From positions 1 through 6,062 of the forward strand of contig JAKEEN010000235.1 in assembly GCA_022616575.1 (NCBI GenBank): DNA of 6,062 nt, in the 5' to 3' direction. The position numbers and the translations under genes are program-made. Of this stretch, positions 1 through 6,049 are shown piece after piece (the first letter of the stretch is position 1; each line of letters starts with the position of its first letter). A model generated the notes under the pieces. It ran no database searches, was not told where the DNA came from, and saw only the letters and a list, made by a program, of their open reading frames with translations. Origin of the DNA: Flammeovirgaceae bacterium. GTDB taxonomy: Bacteria; Bacteroidota; Bacteroidia; Cytophagales; Cyclobacteriaceae.

Positions 1-229
1 ACCCCCTGCTGAGGGTTGCAATTTTCTTCTTATCGCTTAACAAACGGATCAAATGCTCAATCATGGGTGTCTTACCTGTACCACCGGCCACTAAATTGCC
101 AACGCAAATAACTGGCACTTCAAAACTCACGGATGGCTTTTGTCCGATGTCATAAAGATAATTTCTGATGTAGGTGACAATTCCATACAACCAGGCAAAT
201 GGGAATAGTAAAAATCGGATTACCGACAT
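1..229 (-). CDS. lpxK: Tetraacyldisaccharide 4'-kinase LpxK, N-terminal part (3' end outside window)
   Basis: LpxK transfers the gamma-phosphate of ATP to the 4' position of the disaccharide precursor of lipid A, at the inner face of the cytoplasmic membrane. The reverse complement translates from ATG at 229 into 76 complete codons. The start MSVIRFLLFPFAWLYGIV is a hydrophobic membrane-associating helix. It is followed by the family's VPVICVGNLVAGGTGKTP segment at residues 38-55, a P-loop (Walker A) with the lysine at 53, and by LSRG at 73-76. In the family this order is strongly diagnostic. A TGA four codons upstream of the ATG fixes the start to ATG 229 or the adjacent TTG 232. About three quarters of a normal LpxK lies beyond the left edge. 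The gene is divergent from the Nif3-family gene, with only 39 bases between the starts. Confidence 0.95.
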   Translation of the reverse strand, partial: MSVIRFLLFPFAWLYGIVTYIRNYLYDIGQKPSVSFEVPVICVGNLVAGGTGKTPMIEHLIRLLSDKKKIATLSRG

Positions 230-268
230 CAACTCAAATCATTATCTTCGAGGCCTAAGCTACAAACT

Positions 269-1378
269 ATGGCTGAGGTTTTAAAAATTAAAGACATCAC
301 CAGCTACCTGGAATCGCTGGCACCCAAGGCCTACCAGGAGTCGTATGACAACTCAGGTCTTTTAACGGGCGATCCGGAGACAGTCGTAACCGGAATTTTA
401 GTTACGCTCGATTGCATTGAATCCATTATTGAAGAAGCGGCTCAAAAGAATTGTAACCTTATTGTTGCTCACCACCCCATCATTTTTAAAGGGTTGAAAA
501 AACTAACCGGAAGTAATTATGTAGAGCGCACCGTTCTCTCCGCTATCCGAAAGAACATTGCCATTTATGCTATTCACACCAACCTGGATCACGTTCACAC
601 AGGTGTGAACAAGAAGATTTGTGAAAAGATCGGGCTTACAAACGTCAGGATTCTGTCACCCAAAACAGATACACTTAGTAAACTGGTCACATTCATTCCA
701 AAAAACGAGACTGAAAAAGTGATGGCTGCCATCCATGCTGCCGGAGCGGGGCAAATTGGCAAGTATGAAAATTGTAGTTTTCGCGTGGCGGGAACCGGCA
801 CGTTCATGCCTTCAGAAGGATCAAATCCACATCTGGGTGAAAAAGGTAAGCAGGAATATGTAGATGAAAACCGGGTGGAGGTGATTTTCCCTACACATCT
901 TGAAAGAAAGATACTGGAGGCTATGAAGCAGGCTCACCCATACGAAGAAGTTGCCTATTATTTGTCAAGGGTAGAGAATGAGAATCAGGAAGTTGGAGCA
1001 GGCATGATCGGTGAGCTTGACCAGGCTATGGAACCATCGGCCTTTTTGAAGCGTTTGAAAATCAGCATGTCTCTTTCGGTAATCCGTCACACCAAAATTC
1101 CAGATAAACCTGTTAAAAAAGTAGCCGTTTGCGGTGGTTCTGGCAGTTTTCTGCTAACTAAGGCTATTCAGCAAAAAGCTGACGTTTTTGTAACTGCCGA
1201 CTTTAAATACCATTATTTTTTTGATGCTGACGGAAGGCTAATTATAGCTGATATCGGGCATTATGAAAGTGAGGCCTACACGAAAGAGTTAATAAAGGAG
1301 ATTTTAACGAAAAAATTTCCTACTTTTGCGGTCAATTTTTCGATAACGGACACGAATCCAATAAGTTACCTTAGTTAA
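269..1378 (+). CDS. Nif3/DUF34-family dinuclear metal centre protein, YqfO-like with inserted domain
   Basis: This family forms toroidal hexamers that bind two metal ions per subunit. Its physiological role is unsettled, and 'GTP cyclohydrolase I type 2' labels should not be trusted. The 369 residues show the N-terminal YDNSGLLTGDP motif (26-36), the metal-binding LIVAHHPIIFKG (64-75, His68 and His69), HTNLDH with Asp107, and the C-terminal TADFKYH (309-315) and DIGHYESE (328-335, His331 and Glu335). All expected ligand positions appear intact. Short members have about 250 residues. The extra length here is a central insert at roughly 130-245, containing GTFMPSEGSNPHLG and QAHPYEEVAYYL, as in Bacillus YqfO, where the insert has a PII/CutA-like fold. 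ATG 269 is the natural start, 39 bases from the divergent lpxK start. The stop TAA directly abuts the next ATG, so the two genes are probably co-transcribed and translationally coupled. Confidence 0.93.
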   Translation: MAEVLKIKDITSYLESLAPKAYQESYDNSGLLTGDPETVVTGILVTLDCIESIIEEAAQKNCNLIVAHHPIIFKGLKKLTGSNYVERTVLSAIRKNIAIYAIHTNLDHVHTGVNKKICEKIGLTNVRILSPKTDTLSKLVTFIPKNETEKVMAAIHAAGAGQIGKYENCSFRVAGTGTFMPSEGSNPHLGEKGKQEYVDENRVEVIFPTHLERKILEAMKQAHPYEEVAYYLSRVENENQEVGAGMIGELDQAMEPSAFLKRLKISMSLSVIRHTKIPDKPVKKVAVCGGSGSFLLTKAIQQKADVFVTADFKYHYFFDADGRLIIADIGHYESEAYTKELIKEILTKKFPTFAVNFSITDTNPISYLS

Positions 1379-2191
1379 ATGGAAACACAAAGCATCCCTC
1401 AAAAACTAGAAGCACTCGTAAAACTGCAATCTATTGACACAAAACTTGATGAATTAAAGAAATTACGGGGCGACCTGCCAGACGAAGTTCAGGATTTAGA
1501 GGATGAAATTGAGGGTTACAAGACCCGCTTATCCCGCCACCAGGCCGAATTAAAGGAACTGGATGAGACCGTAAAGAAAAACAAAGACGGTATTAAGGAA
1601 TCAGAAAAGCTGATCAAGAAATATGGTGAACAACAGAAAAACGTACGAAACAACCGCGAGTTTGACGCCATCACCAAAGAAGTAGAACTTCAGGAACTTG
1701 AAATCCAGATGTTCGAAAAGAAGACCAAGGAAGCCAAAGAATTGATTCAGACAAAGAAAGACGACATCGAAAAGACTGAACAACTTATTAAAGAACGCAG
1801 CGAACACCTCGACAATAAGAAAGGTGAGTTGAATGCTATCCTGAACGAAAGCCATGAAGAAGAGAAAAGACTTCTGGGCGAACGCGAAAAGGCAGGTAAG
1901 AAAATTGAAGATAAATTATTAAAATACTACGAACGCTTACGCGGAAGCTTGACCAACGGGTTAGCAGTTGTGCGTGTTGTACGTGGTGCGGCCGAAGGTT
2001 GTAACATTGTTATACCTCCTCAGAAAATTGCCGAAATCCGCGAGAAGAAAAAGATTGTTATCGATGAGCATTCGGGTCGTATCTTAGCCGATGTTGATTT
2101 AGATACGTTGGATGAAAGCGATAAGCCAAAAACAGCTAAAGCACCAGCCCCAGCTCCTGCAACCCGCAGAAGAAAAACCAGTGTTGAATAG
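1379..2191 (+). CDS. Coiled-coil protein of the C4 zinc-ribbon family (COG1579), zinc ribbon degenerate
   Basis: The 270-residue protein starts on the base after the previous stop (TAAATG). Residues about 10-190 are highly charged, rich in Lys and Glu, and have heptad-like leucine spacing, as expected for the long antiparallel coiled-coil hairpin of this family (relatives include Chlamydia CT398 and Helicobacter HP0958). The C-terminal core at 203-235 is clearly the family's zinc-ribbon region, with C208, IPPQKIAEIREKKKIV and EHSGRIL. The usual CxxC...CxxC is reduced, however: the four expected cysteine positions read Ala205, Cys208, Asp229 and Ser232, so zinc binding by this site is unlikely. 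A tail follows at about 248-270, rich in Ala, Pro, Lys and Arg. The molecular role is unknown. Characterised relatives are adaptor or chaperone-like proteins with nucleic-acid or sigma-factor partners, which cannot be transferred here. A strong intrinsic terminator begins 20 bases after the stop. Confidence 0.88.
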   Translation: METQSIPQKLEALVKLQSIDTKLDELKKLRGDLPDEVQDLEDEIEGYKTRLSRHQAELKELDETVKKNKDGIKESEKLIKKYGEQQKNVRNNREFDAITKEVELQELEIQMFEKKTKEAKELIQTKKDDIEKTEQLIKERSEHLDNKKGELNAILNESHEEEKRLLGEREKAGKKIEDKLLKYYERLRGSLTNGLAVVRVVRGAAEGCNIVIPPQKIAEIREKKKIVIDEHSGRILADVDLDTLDESDKPKTAKAPAPAPATRRRKTSVE

Positions 2192-3662
2192 TTTTTTGAG
2201 ACACCTTATTAAAAAGGCAGGCGCTTGCGTCTGCCTTTTTTGTTTTACTGTAAATAGTCAGGCTCAACCAATTAATGACTGGGCAACAAGTGAAACACTC
2301 GCAACGGCCTACAAACTCGCTCTGAATGTTCAGCCTGATGAGGCGAAAGCCTTGCTAAAATATACTTCAGGGCCGCAAGCCTACTACGTAACCTCATTAG
2401 CCAATGCCATTGAACTACTAATCACAGAAGATGAATCGAAGTTCGATGCGTATGAGGATAGTTATGAACAAAAACTAGATGCCTTAGACAAAGTCAAAAC
2501 CGCAGAATCACTTTTCGTAAAGGCAGAGTTGCGGCTTCAATGGGCTTTTGTTTACTTAAAATTCGGGCATGAGTTTGATGCCGCATGGAACGTGCGACAA
2601 GCCTACATTACCGCGCAAGAGTGCCGAAAGAGTTTTCCTAAGTTTGTTCCGATAAAAAAGACCATCGGCCTGTTGGACATCATGATTGGGTCCGTACCGG
2701 AAAAATACACCTGGATACTCGACTTGCTGAGCATGAAAGGCTCGGTAGAAAGAGGGCTGAAAGAATTGGAAGAAATTCAACTACAAAGTCCTTCCTTAAC
2801 TACAGAAGCTACCTTATTATCCTGCCTTGCACAGGGGTTTCTATTGCAACAGACCCAGCAAGCCTTGGATGAACTGGAAAGGAATTCAACCATTCTTTCA
2901 GAAAACAGACTGGCACTTTTTCTTTCAGCTGTATTAGCTGCTAAAAATTCCGATGGGGAGAAATCGCTGGCTTACTTAAATCAATTGGAAAGTAAGACCT
3001 CCGGTACTCCCATTTATTATCTACACTATTTAAAAGGAGAATCCCTCTTGCACAAAGGTGATTATGATCAGGCGATAGACGCCTATCGGACTTTTGTGAA
3101 ATTGTATCCTGGTGAGAATTACCTGAAGGATGCCTTCTATAAAATGGGAATTTGCTATTGGCTAAAGGGAGATGCCGGGCAATCGCTCACGTTCTTAACC
3201 AAGGCCAGAAATTCCGGCAATGAGTCTACAGAAGCAGATAAACATGCAGCGAGAAGTCTGACTGAAAATACAATAAGCAATCCAATCCTTTTAAAAATAC
3301 GCTATGCTACGGATGGAGGCTATTATGAAATCGCTAAAGACTTAATTCAGGAAACAAGTACTGGTGAGTTCTTAATACTAAAAGACCAGGTTGAATTTAA
3401 TTACCGGAAGGCAAGGTTCTTTCACAAAACCAATCAGCTTTCAGAAGCCAAACAACTTTATCTTGAATCCATTAAACTATCAGCAGAAAATCCCTGGTAC
3501 TTTGCCCCCAATGCCTGCCTGCAGCTTGGCTATATTTATGAAGCTGAGAAAAAAAACAGTGAAGCCAAAATCTATTTCAAAAAAGCGTTGAGCTATAAGA
3601 GACACGAATACAAAAACAGTATTGACAGTAAGGCAAAGAGCGCGTTGGAGAAACTTAAATAG
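2181..3662 (+). CDS. Exported tetratricopeptide-repeat protein, possible TTC39/IML2 relative
   Basis: No function is recognised. With a GTG start at 2181 the product has 493 residues. It begins with a signal peptide: basic n-region RHLIKK, hydrophobic core AGACVCLFCFTV, and a likely cleavage after SQA, so the protein is probably periplasmic. The mature part is alpha-helical with TPR-like units at about 278-311 (GDYDQAIDAYRTFVKLYP), 314-343 (MGICYWLKGDAGQSLTFLTKA), 401-434 and 436-473 (LGYIYEAEKKNSEAKIYFKKAL). The motif GSVPEKYTW...MKGSVERGL at about 170-194 and the end NPWY...LGYIYE...YK recall the eukaryotic TTC39/IML2 (DUF3808) layout; this is an inference. Start choice: an in-frame ATG at 2112 would overlap the upstream gene by 80 bases and put 23 extra residues before the signal peptide, so GTG 2181, TTG 2184 or TTG 2196 is more plausible. 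No in-frame ATG lies near the signal peptide. The stop touches the palindromic repeat at 3661. Confidence 0.8.
   Translation: MLNSFLRHLIKKAGACVCLFCFTVNSQAQPINDWATSETLATAYKLALNVQPDEAKALLKYTSGPQAYYVTSLANAIELLITEDESKFDAYEDSYEQKLDALDKVKTAESLFVKAELRLQWAFVYLKFGHEFDAAWNVRQAYITAQECRKSFPKFVPIKKTIGLLDIMIGSVPEKYTWILDLLSMKGSVERGLKELEEIQLQSPSLTTEATLLSCLAQGFLLQQTQQALDELERNSTILSENRLALFLSAVLAAKNSDGEKSLAYLNQLESKTSGTPIYYLHYLKGESLLHKGDYDQAIDAYRTFVKLYPGENYLKDAFYKMGICYWLKGDAGQSLTFLTKARNSGNESTEADKHAARSLTENTISNPILLKIRYATDGGYYEIAKDLIQETSTGEFLILKDQVEFNYRKARFFHKTNQLSEAKQLYLESIKLSAENPWYFAPNACLQLGYIYEAEKKNSEAKIYFKKALSYKRHEYKNSIDSKAKSALEKLK
2211..2240 (+). terminator. Intrinsic terminator hairpin inside the signal-peptide codons of the TPR gene
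   Basis: AAAAAGGCAG (2211-2220) and CTGCCTTTTT (2231-2240) are perfect 10-base complements. The 10 bases between them can extend the stem by G-T, C-G and G-C pairs around a CTTG loop. The right arm ends in a run of six T (2236-2241), giving the classic GC-stem plus U-tract form. The A-run on the left arm means it could also act on the minus strand. It begins 20 bases after the stop of the coiled-coil gene, exactly where a terminator for the lpxK-divergent operon would be expected. It also lies within the open frame of the next gene. Confidence 0.8.
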
Positions 3663-3744
3663 CTGCAAGACTCAAGCTACAAGCTTCAAGCCTTTTCAAT
3701 AGAAATTATCAATGCTTGTAGCTTGAAGCCTGTAGCTTGTAGCC
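3661..3744. repeat. Palindrome made of two opposed heptamer arrays, between convergent genes
   Basis: The right arm (3714-3744) reads GCTTGTA, GCTTGAA, GCCTGTA, GCTTGTA, then GCC. The left arm (3661-3691), read on the minus strand, gives GCTTGAA, GCTTGTA, GCTTGAG, TCTTGCA, then GCT. These are four 7-base units on each side, pointing at each other across an AT-rich spacer at 3692-3713. Aligned as stem arms over 31 bases they match at about 23 positions, so the transcript can fold into a long imperfect hairpin from either strand. The element fills most of the gap between the stop codons of the convergent TPR and phosphatase genes, and overlaps the last two bases of the TPR stop. A role as a bidirectional transcription end or a REP-like dispersed element is an inference. 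The T-tract after the right arm is weak (CTTTT, 3746-3750). Confidence 0.8.
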
Positions 3745-3758
3745 GCTTTTAACAATAG

Positions 3759-4373
3759 TTAAGACAAATGCTTCGTGTCATTATACCGCTCCACCCTACA
3801 CATCGAGCCCGTATAATTCAGCAAGTATAAGCAAAGGTTATTATGTTCAAACATATCCATTGATTTTAAAGGATAGTTCAGCAACATCGTTAAGAGAATA
3901 CGCATCGCACGGCCGTGCATACAGATCAAAATGGTGTTCTCGCTCGGCTTTGAAAAGATGTGATCAACTACAGGGCTCATGCGCTTCACTACATCTTCCG
4001 GACTCTCCCCTTCCTCAATTCTCAAGGATGTATTTCCTTTCTCCCACTCCTTTAACATATAGTGATAGTACTCATCTTCTTCGGGAGTAATCCGCTGGCC
4101 CTCTTTGTTTCCCCAACTGATTTCATTCAGACCGGGCAGTACTTCGTGGGGGATTCCCAGCTTTATAAATTCTTCAACAGTCTCCTTGGTTCGCTTGAGC
4201 GCTGAAGTATAGACCTTATCAAAGTTGATGTGCTTAAAGGCATTAAAAAATTGAACCGACTGTTCCATCCCCTTCGCATTGATACTCGAGTCCACCCCGC
4301 TGCCCTGTACAATACCCTGCAGGTTCAGATCGGTCTGACCGTGACGAATAAGGTATATTTTTTTGCTGATCAA
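3759..4373 (-). CDS. Histidine phosphatase family protein (phosphoglycerate mutase-like)
   Basis: The 204-residue protein carries the complete catalytic set of the histidine phosphatase superfamily, branch 1. These are IRHGQTDLN with Arg10 and the phospho-accepting His11, TSALKRTKET with Arg61, the acidic GLNEISWG with Glu84, and ICMHGRAMRILL with the second catalytic His153. Members hydrolyse or transfer phosphate through a phosphohistidine. Substrates range from phosphoglycerate to alpha-ribazole phosphate, phosphoserine and others, and the sequence does not settle which. The protein should be cytoplasmic, since no signal peptide is present. The start is TTG at 4371-4373: an in-frame TAA lies three codons upstream, and the RHG motif must be near residue 10, so no ATG is available. 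The gene is convergent with the TPR gene and divergent from the thioesterase gene. Confidence 0.92.
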   Translation of the reverse strand: MISKKIYLIRHGQTDLNLQGIVQGSGVDSSINAKGMEQSVQFFNAFKHINFDKVYTSALKRTKETVEEFIKLGIPHEVLPGLNEISWGNKEGQRITPEEDEYYHYMLKEWEKGNTSLRIEEGESPEDVVKRMSPVVDHIFSKPSENTILICMHGRAMRILLTMLLNYPLKSMDMFEHNNLCLYLLNYTGSMCRVERYNDTKHLS

Positions 4374-4406
4374 TTTGAATTAATTTGCTGCCAACTTCAA
4401 TTTTTG
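4374..4406 (+). promoter_or_regulatory. Possible Bacteroidota-type promoter for the thioesterase-menF pair
   Basis: TTTG at 4374-4377 and AATTTTTG at 4399-4406 are 21 bases apart. This approximates the Bacteroidota primary-sigma pattern TTTG then TAnnTTTG, with one mismatch in the -7 box. It would start transcription about 33 bases before ATG 4446. The -7 box overlaps a small inverted repeat, CTTCAA-TTT-TTGAAG (4395-4409). This is a tentative call from pattern matching by eye. Confidence 0.3.
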
Positions 4407-4412
4407 AAGGCG

Positions 4413-4444
4413 CAAGTATAGCTAAACATCACCAGTTATCCGAA
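4413..4444 (-). promoter_or_regulatory. Possible Bacteroidota-type promoter for the histidine phosphatase gene
   Basis: On the minus strand TTCG (4441-4444) is followed after 20 bases by TATACTTG (4413-4420). Each box has one mismatch to the TTTG / TAnnTTTG pattern. Transcription would begin about 33 bases before the TTG start at 4373. The predicted leader would cover the inverted repeat at 4395-4409 and run toward the opposing promoter. Tentative. Confidence 0.3.
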
Positions 4445-4445
4445 C

Positions 4446-4874
4446 ATGAGTATCTTCCGCCAAAGCATAACACTCGACCAGGTCAATGCCATGTCGCGCA
4501 ATACGTTGGCAGAAGTGATTGGTATTGAATTCACAGCATTGGGTGATGATTTTATGGAAGCTAAAATGCCTGTTGACAAGCGAACCCAACAACCCTTCGG
4601 CCTGTTACACGGGGGTGCTTCAGTGGCTTTGGCTGAGACCATGGGAAGTGTCTCAGCCTTTTCCGTAATTGATCCTGAGAAGTTTATTTGTGTGGGCCTG
4701 GAGATCAACGCCAACCATATAAAAGGAGTAACGAAAGGATGGGTAAAAGGCGTTGCCCGACCGATACACCTGGGAAGTAAAACGCATGTTTGGGAGATTC
4801 GCATTTCGACTGAACAAAATGAATTGGTTTGTATCAGCCGCATCACCATGGCTATCTTAGAAAAGAAAAAATGA
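4446..4874 (+). CDS. menI: Hotdog-fold thioesterase, PaaI/EntH type; candidate DHNA-CoA hydrolase
   Basis: At 142 residues this is a normal-length single-domain hotdog thioesterase. The signature QQPFGLLHGGASVALAET (48-65) holds the residues used by EntH/YdiI-type enzymes: a Gln near 48, His55 and the catalytic Glu64. VGLEINANHIKGV follows, which lines the acyl pocket in the family. The enzyme hydrolyses a CoA or carrier-protein thioester in the cytoplasm. The gene overlaps the isochorismate synthase gene by ATGA, so the natural substrate is probably 1,4-dihydroxy-2-naphthoyl-CoA of menaquinone synthesis (MenI role). A proofreading or phenylacetate-type role cannot be excluded from sequence alone. 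ATG 4446 puts the signature at the normal distance from the N-terminus. The symbol rests mainly on context. Confidence 0.85.
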   Translation: MSIFRQSITLDQVNAMSRNTLAEVIGIEFTALGDDFMEAKMPVDKRTQQPFGLLHGGASVALAETMGSVSAFSVIDPEKFICVGLEINANHIKGVTKGWVKGVARPIHLGSKTHVWEIRISTEQNELVCISRITMAILEKKK

Positions 4875-6049
4875 AAACCAGTCTTCATACCGAGATAGAA
4901 GAAAAGAACGAAAAGGAGTTAGTGCCCCGACTGATGCACTATTGCTTTGAAGAAAATGCTTCCTTTGCCTACTGGCGGCTCCCCAATCAACAGGCTAATT
5001 ACTTTCTGATTTCCTTTAACCCGGTAAGAAGCAGTGAAAACTTTGAAGCACTTGAGAGCGGTTTTTTATTTGCACCTTTTGATACGGAGAAGCAGCCGCT
5101 TTTCTTAAAAGCTGACTTCCTATTTCATTTCGAAAACAATACGCTGGCAGAAGCATCCGGCACCCTCGAACAAAACTCAGAAGCATGGCTTGATCAATTC
5201 AAGAGTACAATAGCACGAAAGAAATGGTATACTCATTCATCCGATAAAAAGGAAAACCTGGCATCCTTCCAAATGCTAGTCCAGGATTGCATAGAAAGAA
5301 TCCAGGCTGGTAACTTTGAAAAAATTGTACCCTCGCGTTGTAAAAGGATACCCCTCAGCGAAAATTTCAATCCCGGTGAATCCTTTCAGAATCTTTGTGC
5401 CGCATACCCTAACGCGTTTGTTTCCCTGGTGAGCACCCCGGAAACAGGAACCTGGTTAGGCGCCACCCCTGAATTGCTGGTCACGGTGGAAGACAAACAA
5501 ACATTCAGGACTACCGCCCTGGCAGCAACGAAAACTTACGTAGCCGGCACAGAGCTCAAGCAAGTAGCGTGGACACAAAAAGAAATTGAAGAGCAGGCTT
5601 TAGTGGAGCGATACATCATCAGTTGCTTCAAGAAAATCCGCTTGCGCGAATTTGATGAGCATGGACCCAAGACCATGGTAGCCGGTAATCTCATGCATCT
5701 GCGCACAGATTTTAGTGTTGACATGGCGGCCACGAACTTCCCTTTGCTGGGTTCGGTGATGTTGAAACTTTTACATCCCACCTCAGCGGTGTGTGGTATG
5801 CCGCTCGAAAGCAGTTTGCCGTTCCTGAAAGAGAATGAAGGATACCAGCGTGAGTATTATTCCGGTTATCTCGGTCCGGTCAATATTCAGCAAGACACCC
5901 ATCTCTTTGTAAACCTTCGGTGCATGCAGGTGCAGGAGAATGAAGGTATTCTCTATGCAGGTGCAGGAGTTACCATTGACTCTGATCCGGAGAAAGAATA
6001 TGAAGAGACCGAAATGAAAATGAACACACTCCGTTCAGTAATCTTTTAA
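4871..6049 (+). CDS. menF: Isochorismate synthase (MenF type)
   Basis: The enzyme converts chorismate to isochorismate, the first committed step of menaquinone synthesis, with Mg2+. From ATG 4871, which overlaps the thioesterase stop as ATGA, the product has 392 residues. The frame is open to an earlier ATG at 4829, but that would overlap the upstream gene by 46 bases. The variable N-terminal part is followed by the chorismate-binding domain at about 133-392: KIVPSR with Lys151 as the expected general base, WLGATPELLV with Glu201 as the general acid, TTALAATK (214-221), EIEEQALVERYI (238-249), GNLMHLRTDF (272-281), LLHPTSAVCGMP (300-311), EYYSGYLGPV (328-337), and GAGVTIDSDPEKEYEETEMK (364-383) with Mg2+-binding glutamates. 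Lysine at 151 and the absence of a glutamine-amidotransferase partner argue against TrpE or PabB. An oddity is LAAT, where the family usually has LAGT or LAGS. Further men genes may follow beyond the edge. Confidence 0.93.
   Translation: MKTSLHTEIEEKNEKELVPRLMHYCFEENASFAYWRLPNQQANYFLISFNPVRSSENFEALESGFLFAPFDTEKQPLFLKADFLFHFENNTLAEASGTLEQNSEAWLDQFKSTIARKKWYTHSSDKKENLASFQMLVQDCIERIQAGNFEKIVPSRCKRIPLSENFNPGESFQNLCAAYPNAFVSLVSTPETGTWLGATPELLVTVEDKQTFRTTALAATKTYVAGTELKQVAWTQKEIEEQALVERYIISCFKKIRLREFDEHGPKTMVAGNLMHLRTDFSVDMAATNFPLLGSVMLKLLHPTSAVCGMPLESSLPFLKENEGYQREYYSGYLGPVNIQQDTHLFVNLRCMQVQENEGILYAGAGVTIDSDPEKEYEETEMKMNTLRSVIF

Noticed and set aside
243..250. TATCTTCG resembling a Bacteroidota -7 box before the Nif3-family gene
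   Set aside because: It has one mismatch and no TTG-type -33 element lies at the right distance upstream (around 218-224). It would leave a very short leader.
2112..2180. Upstream ATG extension of the TPR protein
   Set aside because: It would overlap the coiled-coil gene by 80 bases and place a 23-residue polar segment before a normal signal peptide. The extension reads through the Ala/Pro-rich tail of the other gene in a shifted frame.
2204..2222. Lipoprotein signal (lipobox) at AGAC in the TPR protein
   Set aside because: The -3 position is Ala instead of Leu/Val/Ile, and the hydrophobic core continues past this Cys. A signal peptidase I site at SQA fits better.
3661..3744. Short repeats considered as a CRISPR array
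   Set aside because: The units are only 7 bases, directly adjacent, and inverted about a centre. There are no spacers and no cas genes nearby.
4829..4870. Upstream ATG extension of the isochorismate synthase
   Set aside because: The added 14 residues are a frame-shifted reading of the thioesterase C-terminus, whereas ATG 4871 makes a standard ATGA coupled junction.
4436..4888. Open frame of 150 codons on the minus strand across the thioesterase gene
   Set aside because: It is antisense to a gene with clear catalytic motifs, shows no recognisable domain, and has no separate space for a promoter. It is best explained as a shadow of the real gene's codon use.
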